A DNA stretch of 64,000 nucleotides from contig NZ_BMPO01000002.1 in NCBI RefSeq assembly GCF_014647635.1, positions 124,001 through 188,000 of the forward strand, in the 5' to 3' direction. The number at the start of each line of letters is the position of its first letter. Position 1 is the first letter of the stretch. Position numbers and translations under genes: made by a program. Positions 1 to 8,294 of this stretch are shown here, piece after piece. The notes beneath the pieces were generated by a model. The model ran no database searches. It saw only the letters and a list, made by a program, of their open reading frames with translations, and had not been told where the DNA came from. Source of the stretch: Pseudomonas matsuisoli (GTDB taxonomy: Bacteria; Pseudomonadota; Gammaproteobacteria; Pseudomonadales; Pseudomonadaceae).

Positions 1-1539
1 GATGCCGCTGAATTCGAAAGGGCTGCTCGGGGTAGCCCCGTACACCGGCTCGTAGATATCGATCGGGTCCAGTGCGGCACGGTAGCTCGATGCGTTGCGA
101 TCACCTTTCAAGTACTCGTAGCCCACCAGAAACGTGTGACCGATGCCGGCCGTATCGAACGTGGCAATGGCTTCGAACTGGCTCGTCAGCGTGGTGACCT
201 CTTCGTCGCCATCGGTCACCCGACGATTCAAGGTACGACCGTCGCTCTCAAGGCCACGCAAGTCCACGACGTAGCGCTCTTTGTAGGAGTCGTCCCAGCG
301 AGTGGTCTGGCGCAGGGTCAGCCACTCGTTGACGTCATGGTCGATGCGGAACCATGCGGAAAGCTTGTCGGCGTCGTCGTGCGACCAGGGCTCATGTAGG
401 AAGCGCTCCGGCGCCATGCGGATCTTGCCGTTCTGCGGTATGACGCCGCGGTCGAACTGACTGGTCAGGTCGGTGTATTCCATGCCGACATCGACGGTCG
501 TGCGCTCCGAGGGTTGCCAGCGCAGGCTGGGCGCCACATAGGTTCGACGGTTGTCCTGAAAGGTGTCGCGGAAGCCGCTTTTTGTTTCCCCCGCGACAGT
601 GATACGTCCGGCGAGCGTCTTGGCATCGTCCAGCGGACCGCTGGCACTGGTCTGCAACCGGTAGAAGTCCCAGGAACCTGCCTGCGCAGTGACCTCGGCC
701 TCGGGCGCGAAGGTCGGCTTTCGCGTGACCAGGTTGATCAATCCTCCCGGATCGCCTTGCCCGTACAACACGGAGGCAGGGCCCTTCAGGACTTCCACCC
801 GCTCGATGTTGGCGAGATCGCGGGTTACTTCGGGGCGCGACACCAGCGGATTCATCAGCATGCCGTCGATGGCGTATGTTCGCGACTGAAAACCGCGTAC
901 CACAAAGCTTTCCGAAGACCCTCCATGAGAGTTGCCGCGCTGCACGCTGCTGACGTTGGCCAGTGCATCGCCGAGGTTGATGATTTGCTGGTCCTCGATG
1001 ACCTGACGCGGGATGATTTGGATCGACTGTGGAATATCCCGCAGCGGTGTATCGGTCTTGGTGCCGGTTGCGCTGCGTGTCGCGCGATAGCCCATCACTG
1101 GGCCTTCGGCGGTTTCCGTTGCGATGCCATTAGCAATGACAGTTGAGGGGGCGAGGTTCAGCGCGCTGCCTTCTTCACGACGAAACAGCAGCAGCGTGCG
1201 GTCCGCCGTCAGCGTCCAGCTCAGCCCTGTACCCTGGAATAGGCGTGCCAGAGCTTCCTGTTCGGTCAGCTGTCCGGAGGCACCCCGCGTCCGTGTGTTG
1301 GCAGTGAGGCGGGCTTCATAGCTGACCTGTATGCCGGTCTGGCTACCGAATGCGCTAAGTGCTGAACCAAGATCCTGCGCCGGGATGGCGAAGCTGTGGC
1401 GGGCGGCCTTCGTCTGCGTCGATATATCCGTATTGCTTTGTGCGAGGGCCAAAGGGTTGCCGGCTAACAGCATCACGCCTACGAGCCAATGACTGCCGAA
1501 GCGATTCTTGGAGGGGAGCATCAAACCCGAAACGCGCAT
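1..1539 (-). CDS. TonB-dependent siderophore receptor with STN signalling domain (C-terminus beyond window)
   Basis: Outer-membrane receptor for a ferric siderophore that also signals to a FecR/FecI pair. Translated from the ATG at 1539, it opens with a signal peptide ending near ALAQS, then an STN domain (residues about 45-115, HSFAIPAQDLGSALSAFGSQ), then the plug domain with DTPLRDIPQSIQIIPRQVI and the typical ERVEVLKGPASVLYGQGDPGG segment, then the start of the beta barrel. 513 codons are present without a stop, so roughly the last quarter of the protein lies outside the window. AGGA lies 7 bases before the ATG. It is third in a sigma/FecR/receptor module and is probably switched on by the upstream sigma factor. 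The ferri-siderophore cannot be named from sequence. Confidence 0.93.
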   Translation of the reverse strand, partial: MRVSGLMLPSKNRFGSHWLVGVMLLAGNPLALAQSNTDISTQTKAARHSFAIPAQDLGSALSAFGSQTGIQVSYEARLTANTRTRGASGQLTEQEALARLFQGTGLSWTLTADRTLLLFRREEGSALNLAPSTVIANGIATETAEGPVMGYRATRSATGTKTDTPLRDIPQSIQIIPRQVIEDQQIINLGDALANVSSVQRGNSHGGSSESFVVRGFQSRTYAIDGMLMNPLVSRPEVTRDLANIERVEVLKGPASVLYGQGDPGGLINLVTRKPTFAPEAEVTAQAGSWDFYRLQTSASGPLDDAKTLAGRITVAGETKSGFRDTFQDNRRTYVAPSLRWQPSERTTVDVGMEYTDLTSQFDRGVIPQNGKIRMAPERFLHEPWSHDDADKLSAWFRIDHDVNEWLTLRQTTRWDDSYKERYVVDLRGLESDGRTLNRRVTDGDEEVTTLTSQFEAIATFDTAGIGHTFLVGYEYLKGDRNASSYRAALDPIDIYEPVYGATPSSPFEFSGI

Positions 1540-1563
1540 GGAGACGTCCTAATCATCATTCCC

Positions 1564-1584
1564 ATTTGAGAGGGTTTCTCAAAT
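1564..1584. repeat. Perfect 8-bp inverted repeat in the leader of the first TonB receptor
   Basis: ATTTGAGA and TCTCAAAT are separated by five bases, 25 bases upstream of the receptor start and between it and the FecR gene. It could be an operator, or part of the sigma-dependent promoter region. Nothing in the sequence decides between these. Confidence 0.5.
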
Positions 1585-1669
1585 TCGTCGGATGTAAAGA
1601 CGGCACGCTCGAGCGGATTTTTCAGAAAAATGTAAATTTTTTAAAGATTCTTACTGCGTGAACGCGGCC

Positions 1670-2617
1670 CTAGTCGCCGAGAAGGGTTATCCAGGGCGTG
1701 ACCTGCTGGGTTTCCGTCGCGAGGGAAAGGGCCAGGCCGCGCAACGCGCGGTCGGTGTCATGGAGGTCGAAAACGCCGCTGACATGTCGCCCGGACAATG
1801 CGTTATCGCGCACGACGATCCAGCCGCCGCGATAACGCTGCAACGTTTCCAGAACAAGGCTGACAGGCTGGTTATCGACATGCAGCAGGCCTTGCCGCCA
1901 TTCGGCAACCCGGTTGGGTTCAAGAGAAAATCGCTGAGCGGTCGGTAGCGTGCCACCGAGGCGCAGGCCCTCGCCAGCGAGCAGATTCTCCTGGGTGCGA
2001 CCGCCCCGATCCAGGTCGCTGACGCGCACCTGCCCGCGCTGTACGCGAACTTCCAGGAGCGAGTCCATCGTGTTCACGTCGAAGGTCGTACCAAGGACCC
2101 GAACGCTGGCCTGTTCCGTGTCCACGATGAAAGGGCGCATGGTGTCGTGCTTTACCTGGAAAAACGCCTCGCCGCGTAGCAGTCGCAACGAACGCTTATC
2201 CGGGCTGAAATCAGATGCGATGGCGCTGTGTGGCGCCAGGGTCACTTGAGAGCCGTCCGCAAGCGTGACCTCCAGGGTTTCGCCGGTCGAGGTGAGATAG
2301 TCGGCTTGCCACCGTAGCTGGGCTTGGGGTATCAATGCGGCAACCAGTACGAGCACGCATGCGACGGCTGCAATTTTCGGCCAGCGTCGTCGCCGCGGGC
2401 GCGCTCGGGAAGAGGGTATGGCAGGGGCTTGTTGTAGCTGCGCATCATGAAGGTCGCCGAGGCCGTCCCAAACACGTTGCAGGTGTGCCCAGGCGCGAGC
2501 GTTCTCTTCTGAAGCAGAAAGCCAGGCTTGGAAACTGGCCTCGCAATCAGCGTCCTCCAGCCGGCGGAGTTGCCAATCGGCTGCTTGCTCCAGCGCGCGC
2601 TCGGATAACTCAGACAC
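1670..2617 (-). CDS. FecR family anti-sigma/sigma regulator
   Basis: Inner-membrane regulator that relays the signal from the receptor's STN domain to the ECF sigma factor. The cytoplasmic N-terminal domain (SELSERALEQAADWQLRRLED, then CEASFQAWL) is followed by a single transmembrane stretch (VACVLVLVAALIPQA, about residues 95-110) and a periplasmic FecR domain with LADGSQVTLAPHSAI and LLRGEAFFQV. I chose the GTG at 2617, which overlaps the sigma-factor stop and gives 315 residues; the ORF also reads back to 2725, but that part lies inside the sigma gene and is not FecR-like. Translational coupling with the sigma gene is likely. Whether it acts as anti-sigma, as sigma activator or both is unknown. 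Confidence 0.92.
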   Translation of the reverse strand: MSELSERALEQAADWQLRRLEDADCEASFQAWLSASEENARAWAHLQRVWDGLGDLHDAQLQQAPAIPSSRARPRRRRWPKIAAVACVLVLVAALIPQAQLRWQADYLTSTGETLEVTLADGSQVTLAPHSAIASDFSPDKRSLRLLRGEAFFQVKHDTMRPFIVDTEQASVRVLGTTFDVNTMDSLLEVRVQRGQVRVSDLDRGGRTQENLLAGEGLRLGGTLPTAQRFSLEPNRVAEWRQGLLHVDNQPVSLVLETLQRYRGGWIVVRDNALSGRHVSGVFDLHDTDRALRGLALSLATETQQVTPWITLLGD

Positions 2618-3131
2618 GCGTGGCCTGCTCGTCAGGGAGTGCGCGTGCCAGCCTGACCATGGCATCTCGCACGAGCCGGTGCGCCGTAGCGAGTGAGACA
2701 CCGAGTCGCTCGGCAATCTGCGCAAGGGTCAGGCCTTCAAGTCGATGCATTTCCAGAGCCTTACGATTGGCCTCCGGAAGCCCATCGAGCGCAAACGCCA
2801 GATGTGCGAGCGCATTCTCACGCTCGCAGGCTTCTTCGGGTTCGACGGCCATGACCGGTGCAAGCCACTCCGGTGGCGTGGCATGCCGTTGCTGGCTACG
2901 AAGCTCGCTACGGCTGGCATCCAGTGAAAGGTTGCGCACCACGCGATAGACATAGGCTACGGGTTGACGAATGTCATCGAGCTCCTGCGAACTCAGTGGG
3001 TGCAGACGCAGATAGGCTTCCTGCACGACATCCTCGGCTCGAGCGCGATCGCCAACAATACTTGCAGCATATTTCACCAGCGCTTGACGGCAAGAAAGGA
3101 AGACGTCCAGCGTTCGAGAAGCCTCGCTCAT
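2610..3131 (-). CDS. ECF sigma-70 factor, FecI type
   Basis: Extracytoplasmic-function sigma factor, 173 residues, expected to direct transcription of the adjacent TonB receptor gene. Region 2 is seen in ASIVGDRARAEDVVQEAYLRL and YVYRVVRNLSLDASR; region 4 has the helix-turn-helix LEGLTLAQIAERLGVSLATA. The size and the order sigma, FecR, receptor are those of iron-responsive cell-surface signalling systems. A Fur-box-like 15-mer lies 63 bases upstream of the start, fitting iron repression. The stop overlaps the FecR start by 8 bases. Confidence 0.93.
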   Translation of the reverse strand: MSEASRTLDVFLSCRQALVKYAASIVGDRARAEDVVQEAYLRLHPLSSQELDDIRQPVAYVYRVVRNLSLDASRSELRSQQRHATPPEWLAPVMAVEPEEACERENALAHLAFALDGLPEANRKALEMHRLEGLTLAQIAERLGVSLATAHRLVRDAMVRLARALPDEQATRV

Positions 3132-3193
3132 ATCTCATCTCATTACGACGCTGGCCCATAGCAGCGATCAAACGGAGCGACTCTAAACGCTAT

Positions 3194-3208
3194 TGATAGC
3201 TACTTTCA
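3194..3208. promoter_or_regulatory. Putative Fur box upstream of the first FecI-type sigma gene
   Basis: TGATAGCTACTTTCA matches 9 of the 12 defined positions of the 7-1-7 Fur consensus TGANAATNATTNTCA and sits 63 bases before the sigma start on the minus strand. FecI-type sigma genes in pseudomonads are usually Fur repressed, so placement supports the call, but the match is imperfect. Confidence 0.45.
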
Positions 3209-3277
3209 ATTGCAGGTGGCGATGGTATTTCGTTTGAGACGGCCCGTTGATGCAATTCTGCCCCCAACACACCGCAC

Positions 3278-3814
3278 TTAAATGAGCTGAGAGACCCACT
3301 GTTCGACAGGGTCGCCGCTGCTCATCCCAGGCTGTACCAGGCCGTCGATCATGAACGTTGGGGAGACGTGGATGCCGTTCTGCCGGGCATATTTCGTATG
3401 CCATTTCACGGCATGCTCAAGCTCCGTGCTTGCAAATGCTTCAGCCAACGCGACGCCGCTGTAGCGTTCGATGCGCGCGATGATGTCATTAGGTGATGCC
3501 TCAAGATTCGGCCCGCTGGCGTGGTTTTCGAACTCGAATTCTTCGCGATGTCGTGCTACGGCAGTCAGGACGGCCTTGGCTTTTTCCCGTCCGCCCTCAA
3601 GGCTTGCCGCCGCAAGAACGCAGCGAACGATGACGCCGGAAAACATGTGCCAAGGCTGGGAGTGCAGACGGATCTGTACGGTGACCTTTTCCCCAGCCTG
3701 CGCAATCAGCTCATCCAATTTGAGGAACGCCTTGACCGAATAGGGGCAAGTTGGCTCGAGAAAGATTTCGAAGCGACGGGGGCCGAGCCCCCATGAAAGT
3801 GAGTCTAGTTGCAT
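3278..3814 (-). CDS. Thioredoxin-fold (DsbA-like) protein with a CPYS active site
   Basis: A 178-residue soluble protein with a thioredoxin-like fold. FEIFLEPTCPYSVKAFLKLDEL places a CPYS motif near residue 24, where DsbA and thioredoxin have CxxC; the resolving cysteine is a serine. The late motif HVSPTFMIDGLVQPG has the cis-proline loop of the family. No signal peptide is evident, so it is probably cytoplasmic. It lies 42 bases downstream of the SDR gene and is probably co-transcribed with it. A monothiol site suggests glutathionylation chemistry, disulfide isomerisation, or a non-redox role rather than classical dithiol oxidation. Substrate unknown. Confidence 0.7.
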   Translation of the reverse strand: MQLDSLSWGLGPRRFEIFLEPTCPYSVKAFLKLDELIAQAGEKVTVQIRLHSQPWHMFSGVIVRCVLAAASLEGGREKAKAVLTAVARHREEFEFENHASGPNLEASPNDIIARIERYSGVALAEAFASTELEHAVKWHTKYARQNGIHVSPTFMIDGLVQPGMSSGDPVEQWVSQLI

Positions 3815-3856
3815 GGCCGCGTTCTCCGCTGAGTGGATTGGTCGCTTTGCATCGAG

Positions 3857-4609
3857 TCAGAACTGCACCCCATGGGTCAACCCTCCGTCCACGAGCAAGG
3901 CCGTCCCCGTAATGAAACTGGCAGCGGGGCTGGCCAGAAATATGGTCGCTTTGGCTACTTCTTCCGGCGTCGCCATTCGTCCCATCGGGTTGGCAGCCAG
4001 TGATTGCGCAAACCCCTGGGGATCGTCGCGTTCGATGGAGCCCCAGACGCCTTCGGCAAAATAGACGTTTCCCGGTGCGACGGTGTTTACCCTGATACCT
4101 TCGCCGGCATGGCGGGCAGAGAGGGTCTTTCCGTAGTGGGTCAATGCCGCTTTGAGCACGCCGTAGGGCTCAGCGAAGCGGTCGACCTCCCTGCCAGAAA
4201 CGCTGGAAATCAGTACGACCGACGCCGAAGACGAGCGCTGCAGAAACGGCAATGCCGCACTCACGAAATTAACAGTGCCCAAGATGTCGATTTCGAACGC
4301 CTTGCGCCATATCGCCAAGTCTCCGCCCCCAGCCAGTGCGCTGACATTCGGAATAACGATATCCACACCGCCAAAGCGCTCGGCACCGGCGTGCACCCAT
4401 CTCTCAACTTGATCCGGATCGGCCACATCGACGACATCGCCCCATGCGTCGTTGCCCAACACCGCTTCCGCTTCACGCACCCCGGCTTCCTGCCGAGCGC
4501 AGAAACCCACTCGCGCTCCCTCGGCCAGGAAGCATTCAACGATGGCCCGTCCAATTCCACGAGAACCGCCACTGACCAACACAGATTTACGCTTGAGCTG
4601 AAGATCCAA
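3857..4609 (-). CDS. SDR family NAD(P)-dependent oxidoreductase
   Basis: Classical short-chain dehydrogenase/reductase. It has the nucleotide motif VLVSGGSRGIGRAIV, the catalytic Ser in LISSVSGRE, the YxxxK pair in EPYGVLKAALTHYGKTLSA, and the C-terminal FLASPAASFITGTALLVDGG. I chose the TTG at 4609 because AAGG lies 10 bases upstream and the protein then begins just before the Rossmann fold, as usual (250 residues). A GTG at 4618 is the next alternative; the ATG at 4687 has no ribosome site and adds a non-SDR leader. It heads a two-gene unit with the thioredoxin-fold gene and is divergent from an IclR gene. Substrate cannot be inferred. Confidence 0.85.
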   Translation of the reverse strand: MDLQLKRKSVLVSGGSRGIGRAIVECFLAEGARVGFCARQEAGVREAEAVLGNDAWGDVVDVADPDQVERWVHAGAERFGGVDIVIPNVSALAGGGDLAIWRKAFEIDILGTVNFVSAALPFLQRSSSASVVLISSVSGREVDRFAEPYGVLKAALTHYGKTLSARHAGEGIRVNTVAPGNVYFAEGVWGSIERDDPQGFAQSLAANPMGRMATPEEVAKATIFLASPAASFITGTALLVDGGLTHGVQF

Positions 4610-4748
4610 CGCAGTCACCCTTACGGCTATGAATTTCCAACAGCCTATCGTTCGATAGCCTGAACCAGAACGGTTGGAGCAAGACATGTCATCAGGTTCG
4701 GCATGGCCGAAAAAAGCGTATTTTTGAAGAGCCGAGGAGCACTTATTC

Positions 4749-5468
4749 GTGACTACGCACAGCCGGCATATTCAATCAGTAGAAAGAGCGATGAGCCTGC
4801 TCGAAAGGCTGAAGACCTTTCCTGATGGCGCCAGCTCGGCGGATCTCTGCGCGGCGAACGGGCTGACCAAGAGCACCGCGCATGGTTTGCTCAATACGCT
4901 CGTGGAACTGGGTTATGTCGCCCACCAGGACACGCAATACCGGATCGGTGCACGCGCTCAGGCATTGGCCGTCGCGCGAAACGACGCGACCGAGCGTATT
5001 CGCGAGCTGTTCACTCCGGCGCTCTACGCGTTCAACGAGCTGTGCGAGTCCGATTGCTTCCTAACGGTGCCTGGCGGCACTCGGTCCTACCTGACACTAG
5101 AGGCGCTTGACGCTAACGGCAGATCGTTTCGTGTCGAGGAAGACAGCCAGCGCGATGCCATTCGCACATCCGCCGTCGGCAAGGTTTTTCTCGCGCATGA
5201 TGCGATTCTGGCTCGGCGGATGCGCCGCAATGCGTAATTGGGCCTATCGCTGGAGACGGAGCTGGTGCAGGTGCGTAAATGTGGATTTGCGCTGGATTGC
5301 CAAGGGTCTCAACCAGACCTGAACTGCCTCGCAATTCCTCTGCGCTTACAGGGCCACGTAGTGCGTGCGTTAGGTACTAGTGGCATGGCTGAGCAGCTGA
5401 AACCCACCGCTCTGCAACTCCAGGCAAAGCGTGCGCTGAGGCAGTTGTACGAGTTGGTGAAATTCTAG
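4749..5468 (+). pseudogene. IclR family transcriptional regulator interrupted by an in-frame TAA
   Basis: The first part (GTG at 4749 with GAGGAG nine bases upstream) encodes the winged-helix domain, HIQSVERAMSLLERL through LTKSTAHGLLNTLVELGYV, and the start of the effector domain, then meets TAA at 5235-5237. Reading straight through in the same frame continues with LGLSLETELVQVRKCGFALD, QPDLNCLAIPLR and VVRALGTSGMA, the expected second half of the IclR effector domain, up to the TAG at 5466-5468. The whole frame is 240 codons including the TAA, close to the family's usual size (about 250). So this is one gene with one nonsense codon, or a sequencing error. The 162-residue fragment could still bind DNA. 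It probably controlled the divergent SDR/thioredoxin pair. Confidence 0.85.
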
Positions 5469-5819
5469 AGATTGGCCGCGAGAAGCGTGATAGCCCACAT
5501 TTCCCCGAATTGCGGTTGATCGCGCATTGATGCATCCGTCGGTGGCGAAACGCCAAAAGCGCCAAAAGCGTGTGATTCGACCATTCAAAATAGCGCCCAA
5601 GTTTGGTCGTGACACTTTGAGGCGAGCCAGGGAGGTACTTCTGCGCCAGGAGCGGTCCGCGCTACCATGCCGCTGCAAACGAAAAGCCCTGGATGAGTTT
5701 GATGCCTCGGTCTTGGGGCCTATTGCCAACATCAAGCGTAGCGAGCTGGCCTTGTTTTAGGAGCGATGCCGCAAGCCGCTGTCTCTAAGAAACGGATCAC
5801 CTGCCAAGCCGACTACACA
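5469..5819. other. Stretch without a recognisable gene
   Basis: About 350 bases between the broken IclR gene and the MFS gene. A 77-codon frame on the plus strand (5527-5760, basic, with a tandem QKRQKR) and a 121-codon frame on the minus strand (5370-5735) cross it, but neither resembles a known family nor has a convincing ribosome site. A short direct repeat, cgccaaaag twice in succession, lies near 5550-5570. It may be decayed sequence. Confidence 0.4.
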
Positions 5820-5859
5820 TGCCTCGTGACGGGCTGTTTAACCCGCTCGCCACGAGGCA
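5820..5859. terminator. Long inverted repeat downstream of the MFS gene
   Basis: TGCCTCGTG at 5820-5828 pairs perfectly with CACGAGGCA at 5851-5859, and an inner CGGG/CCCG can extend the fold. It lies 13 bases past the stop of the minus-strand MFS gene, the position of a terminator. No T-run follows, so a mRNA-stabilising hairpin is equally possible. Confidence 0.5.
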
Positions 5860-5872
5860 ATAGTGGCTCGCT

Positions 5873-7060
5873 TTACTGCACCTGTAATCCACCGTGCAAT
5901 TGGCGCGATACATCGCGCCGCTCGAGCAAGCCAGAAGCGATGGCGAGCACTAACGCGCCCATGGACAGCAGGCCGCCAGCCCAGTTTGGAGATGTGAAAC
6001 CTAGGCCATAGGCAATCACAAAACCACCCGCCCAGGCACCCAACGCATTGCCCAAATTGAACAGACCGATGTTCACCGCTGAGGCAAGAGTCGGAGCGCC
6101 TGCCGCTTTGGCTTTGTCCATCACCAACTTCTGTATTGGGGACACGGTTGCAAAACCAAATGCAGCCATCAGAAAGATGCACGCCACAGATGCCCATTGG
6201 CTACTGGCCAGGAAGTGGAAGGCGAACAGCACGGCAGCCTGGGCAAACAGGGTGAAATAGAGCATCGGCATCAAGGCGCGATCGGCATAGCGGCCTCCCA
6301 GCCAGTTACCTACGAAAAGCCCAAAACCAAACACCATCAACAACCAAGTGACCGCAGCCTCCGAGAAGCCAGCGACTTCAACCATCATTGGTGCGATGTA
6401 AGTGATGGAAGTGAAGAACGCCGCAGGCCCGAGAATAGTGATGCCCATTGCCAGCAACACCCTAGCATTACCGAAGGCGGCGAATTCGTGAGCGATGCGT
6501 TGCGCCTTTGGCTTTGGAGTGGCCGGAATAAGAGTAACCACAGCAATTAGCGTCGCGACGCCAATCAGTGTGATGGCATAGAACGTGGCTTGCCAGGAGA
6601 GCTGCTGGCTGAGCCAGGTGCCGAGCGGAACCCCAACCAGGTTGGCGACAGTCAAGCCTGAAAACATGAACGCGATGGCGCTCACACGTTTTTCCTTTGC
6701 GACCATTTCAGCGGCCAATACCGATCCGATTCCGAAGAATGCACCGTGTGTCAGTGAGGTAATGAGGCGCCCGATTATGGCAACTTCGAACGTCGGTGCC
6801 ATGGCTGTGACTAGATTGCCGATTACAAACAACACTGACAGAAACGCCAGCATACTTTTTTTAGAGGTACGGCTACCCAGGATGATGAGTACTGGTGCGC
6901 CTACAAAAACACCCAGCGCGTAGCTGGTAGCCAAGTATCCGGCGACGGGTATAGAGACGCCGAAATCAGCTGCGATCGCTTGCAGCAGGCCGGCAATGAC
7001 GAATTCGGTGGTGCCGATTCCGAAGGCCCCGATAACGAGAGCCCAGAGTGCGATAGGCAT
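5873..7060 (-). CDS. MFS transporter, DHA1 family (YdhP/AraJ-like exporter)
   Basis: Twelve-helix inner-membrane major facilitator. The opening LWALVIGAFGIGTTEFVIAGL, the SLTHGAFFGIGSVLAAEMV segment in helix 4 and the closing SAVNIGLFNLGNALGAWAGG are characteristic of the YdhP/AraJ branch of drug-and-metabolite exporters. I chose the ATG at 7060 because AGGA is spaced six bases before it and because YdhP relatives start at the same distance from the first helix; an in-frame ATG at 7084 would add eight residues. It is divergent from an Lrp/AsnC regulator across only about 70 bases, which suggests control by that regulator and export of an amino acid or related metabolite. Substrate unproven. 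Confidence 0.9.
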   Translation of the reverse strand: MPIALWALVIGAFGIGTTEFVIAGLLQAIAADFGVSIPVAGYLATSYALGVFVGAPVLIILGSRTSKKSMLAFLSVLFVIGNLVTAMAPTFEVAIIGRLITSLTHGAFFGIGSVLAAEMVAKEKRVSAIAFMFSGLTVANLVGVPLGTWLSQQLSWQATFYAITLIGVATLIAVVTLIPATPKPKAQRIAHEFAAFGNARVLLAMGITILGPAAFFTSITYIAPMMVEVAGFSEAAVTWLLMVFGFGLFVGNWLGGRYADRALMPMLYFTLFAQAAVLFAFHFLASSQWASVACIFLMAAFGFATVSPIQKLVMDKAKAAGAPTLASAVNIGLFNLGNALGAWAGGFVIAYGLGFTSPNWAGGLLSMGALVLAIASGLLERRDVSRQLHGGLQVQ

Positions 7061-7131
7061 GATATTTCCTGTGGCTAAATTCATTTGTCGAGCGCACGAT
7101 ATCCCTAACTACATTCTGAGATAAACGACAA

Positions 7132-7635
7132 ATGCCTAACAAAACACAAGAAACGAACGCCATTAAGCAGGTCAGGCATCAACCTGCAAAGCTTGATGAT
7201 GTAGACCGAAAAATATTAACCCTGCTGGCACAGGACAGTTCGCAAAGCTATGTAGAACTTGGCGAGGTACTGCATCTATCCGCTCCGGCAGTCCACGAGC
7301 GAGTGAAGCGCCTCAAGCGAGACGGGGTCATCAAGGCCACGGTTGCGAAGATCGACGGCTGCAAGGTGGGACGTACGCTGTTGGCCTTCGTACTGGTGAA
7401 CACCAAGAACGTACTTAGCACTAAACGCCTACTGTCGCTTGGCGAGCTGCCGGAAATTGAGGAGATGCACACGGTCGCTGGTGACAGTGGGGTGCTGCTA
7501 AAAGTGCGAGTCCGTGAAACTGAAGGCTTGGAAGAACTGCTTGGCAAAGTTCAGGACATCGAGGGGGTCGACGGTACGAGGAGCTACATCGTTCTATCGA
7601 CCTTCGTTGAGCGTGGCCCAGCTCCGGAGCTGTAA
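7132..7635 (+). CDS. Lrp/AsnC family transcriptional regulator
   Basis: A 167-residue regulator with an N-terminal helix-turn-helix (LDDVDRKILTLLAQDSS, LGEVLHLSAPAVHERVKRLK) and a C-terminal ligand-binding RAM domain (LLAFVLVNTKN, EEMHTVAGDSGVLLKVRVRE). The order and length fit the family, apart from a 20-residue basic N-terminal leader. The ribosome site is weak. It is divergent from the MFS exporter, a common arrangement in which the regulator senses an amino acid and controls its exporter. Confidence 0.92.
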   Translation: MPNKTQETNAIKQVRHQPAKLDDVDRKILTLLAQDSSQSYVELGEVLHLSAPAVHERVKRLKRDGVIKATVAKIDGCKVGRTLLAFVLVNTKNVLSTKRLLSLGELPEIEEMHTVAGDSGVLLKVRVRETEGLEELLGKVQDIEGVDGTRSYIVLSTFVERGPAPEL

Positions 7636-7744
7636 ACATCCTGGTGTACGTGACTCAAGGCCGTCAGATCGCGCCTGATCACGAGGGTCCACGTCTGGCC
7701 GTCTCCTACCTTTATGTATATGTAGTCAACCGCCGAATCGAACA

Positions 7745-7759
7745 TTAGAATTATTCGCA
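7745..7759. promoter_or_regulatory. Putative Fur box upstream of the second FecI-type sigma gene
   Basis: TTAGAATTATTCGCA matches 10 of 12 defined positions of the 7-1-7 Fur consensus TGANAATNATTNTCA and lies 22 bases before the sigma-factor ATG, where bound Fur would block the promoter. Confidence 0.55.
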
Positions 7760-7781
7760 TTTGAATGCAGCGAGGCGGGAT

Positions 7782-8294
7782 ATGTCACGGGCATCGGGCG
7801 GCAGCGATGGCGCACTCGGCGTTTTTTATACTGCCCACCACAGCTGGCTGGAGCAGTGGTTGCGTCGGAAGTTAGGGAACGCCTGGGATGCCGCGGATCT
7901 GAGCCAGGATACCTTCATCCGTGTGATGTCGAGTGCGCAGCCGATCGGTGAAGTAGCTGAGCCACGCGCCTACCTGCGGACAATCGGTAACCGCTTGCTG
8001 ATCAACCTCTACCGCCGCCGTAGCCTTGAGCAGGCCTACCTGGAAACGCTCGCGGCAATGCCGGAAGACGTGGCGCCCTCGACCGAGCAGCGCTGGCTGA
8101 TACTGGAAGCGTTGCAAGCATTGGACGAGATGCTCAATGGTCTTTCTGCCGTGGTCCGGCGCGCGTTCCTCATGAGCCAGCTGGAAGGGCTTACTTACCC
8201 TGAGATTGCCATGCGTCTTGGTGTCTCCGAACGAACCGTGAAACGGCATATGGCGCTCGCATACGAGCATTGCTTGTTGAGTGAGTGGCGTTGA
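7782..8294 (+). CDS. ECF sigma-70 factor, FecI type (second system)
   Basis: A 170-residue extracytoplasmic-function sigma factor. Region 2 is in WDAADLSQDTFIRVM and AYLRTIGNRLLINLYRRRS; region 4 has the helix-turn-helix LEGLTYPEIAMRLGVSERTV. I chose the ATG at 7782 with GAGG six bases upstream; a TTG at 7761 would add seven residues. It heads a sigma/FecR/receptor module and probably drives the receptor gene at 9305. The Fur-box-like site just upstream fits iron repression. Confidence 0.93.
   Translation: MSRASGGSDGALGVFYTAHHSWLEQWLRRKLGNAWDAADLSQDTFIRVMSSAQPIGEVAEPRAYLRTIGNRLLINLYRRRSLEQAYLETLAAMPEDVAPSTEQRWLILEALQALDEMLNGLSAVVRRAFLMSQLEGLTYPEIAMRLGVSERTVKRHMALAYEHCLLSEWR

Noticed and set aside
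5527-5760. 77-codon basic frame between the IclR gene and the MFS gene
   Set aside because: No ribosome site or family match; kept only as a note on an unexplained stretch.
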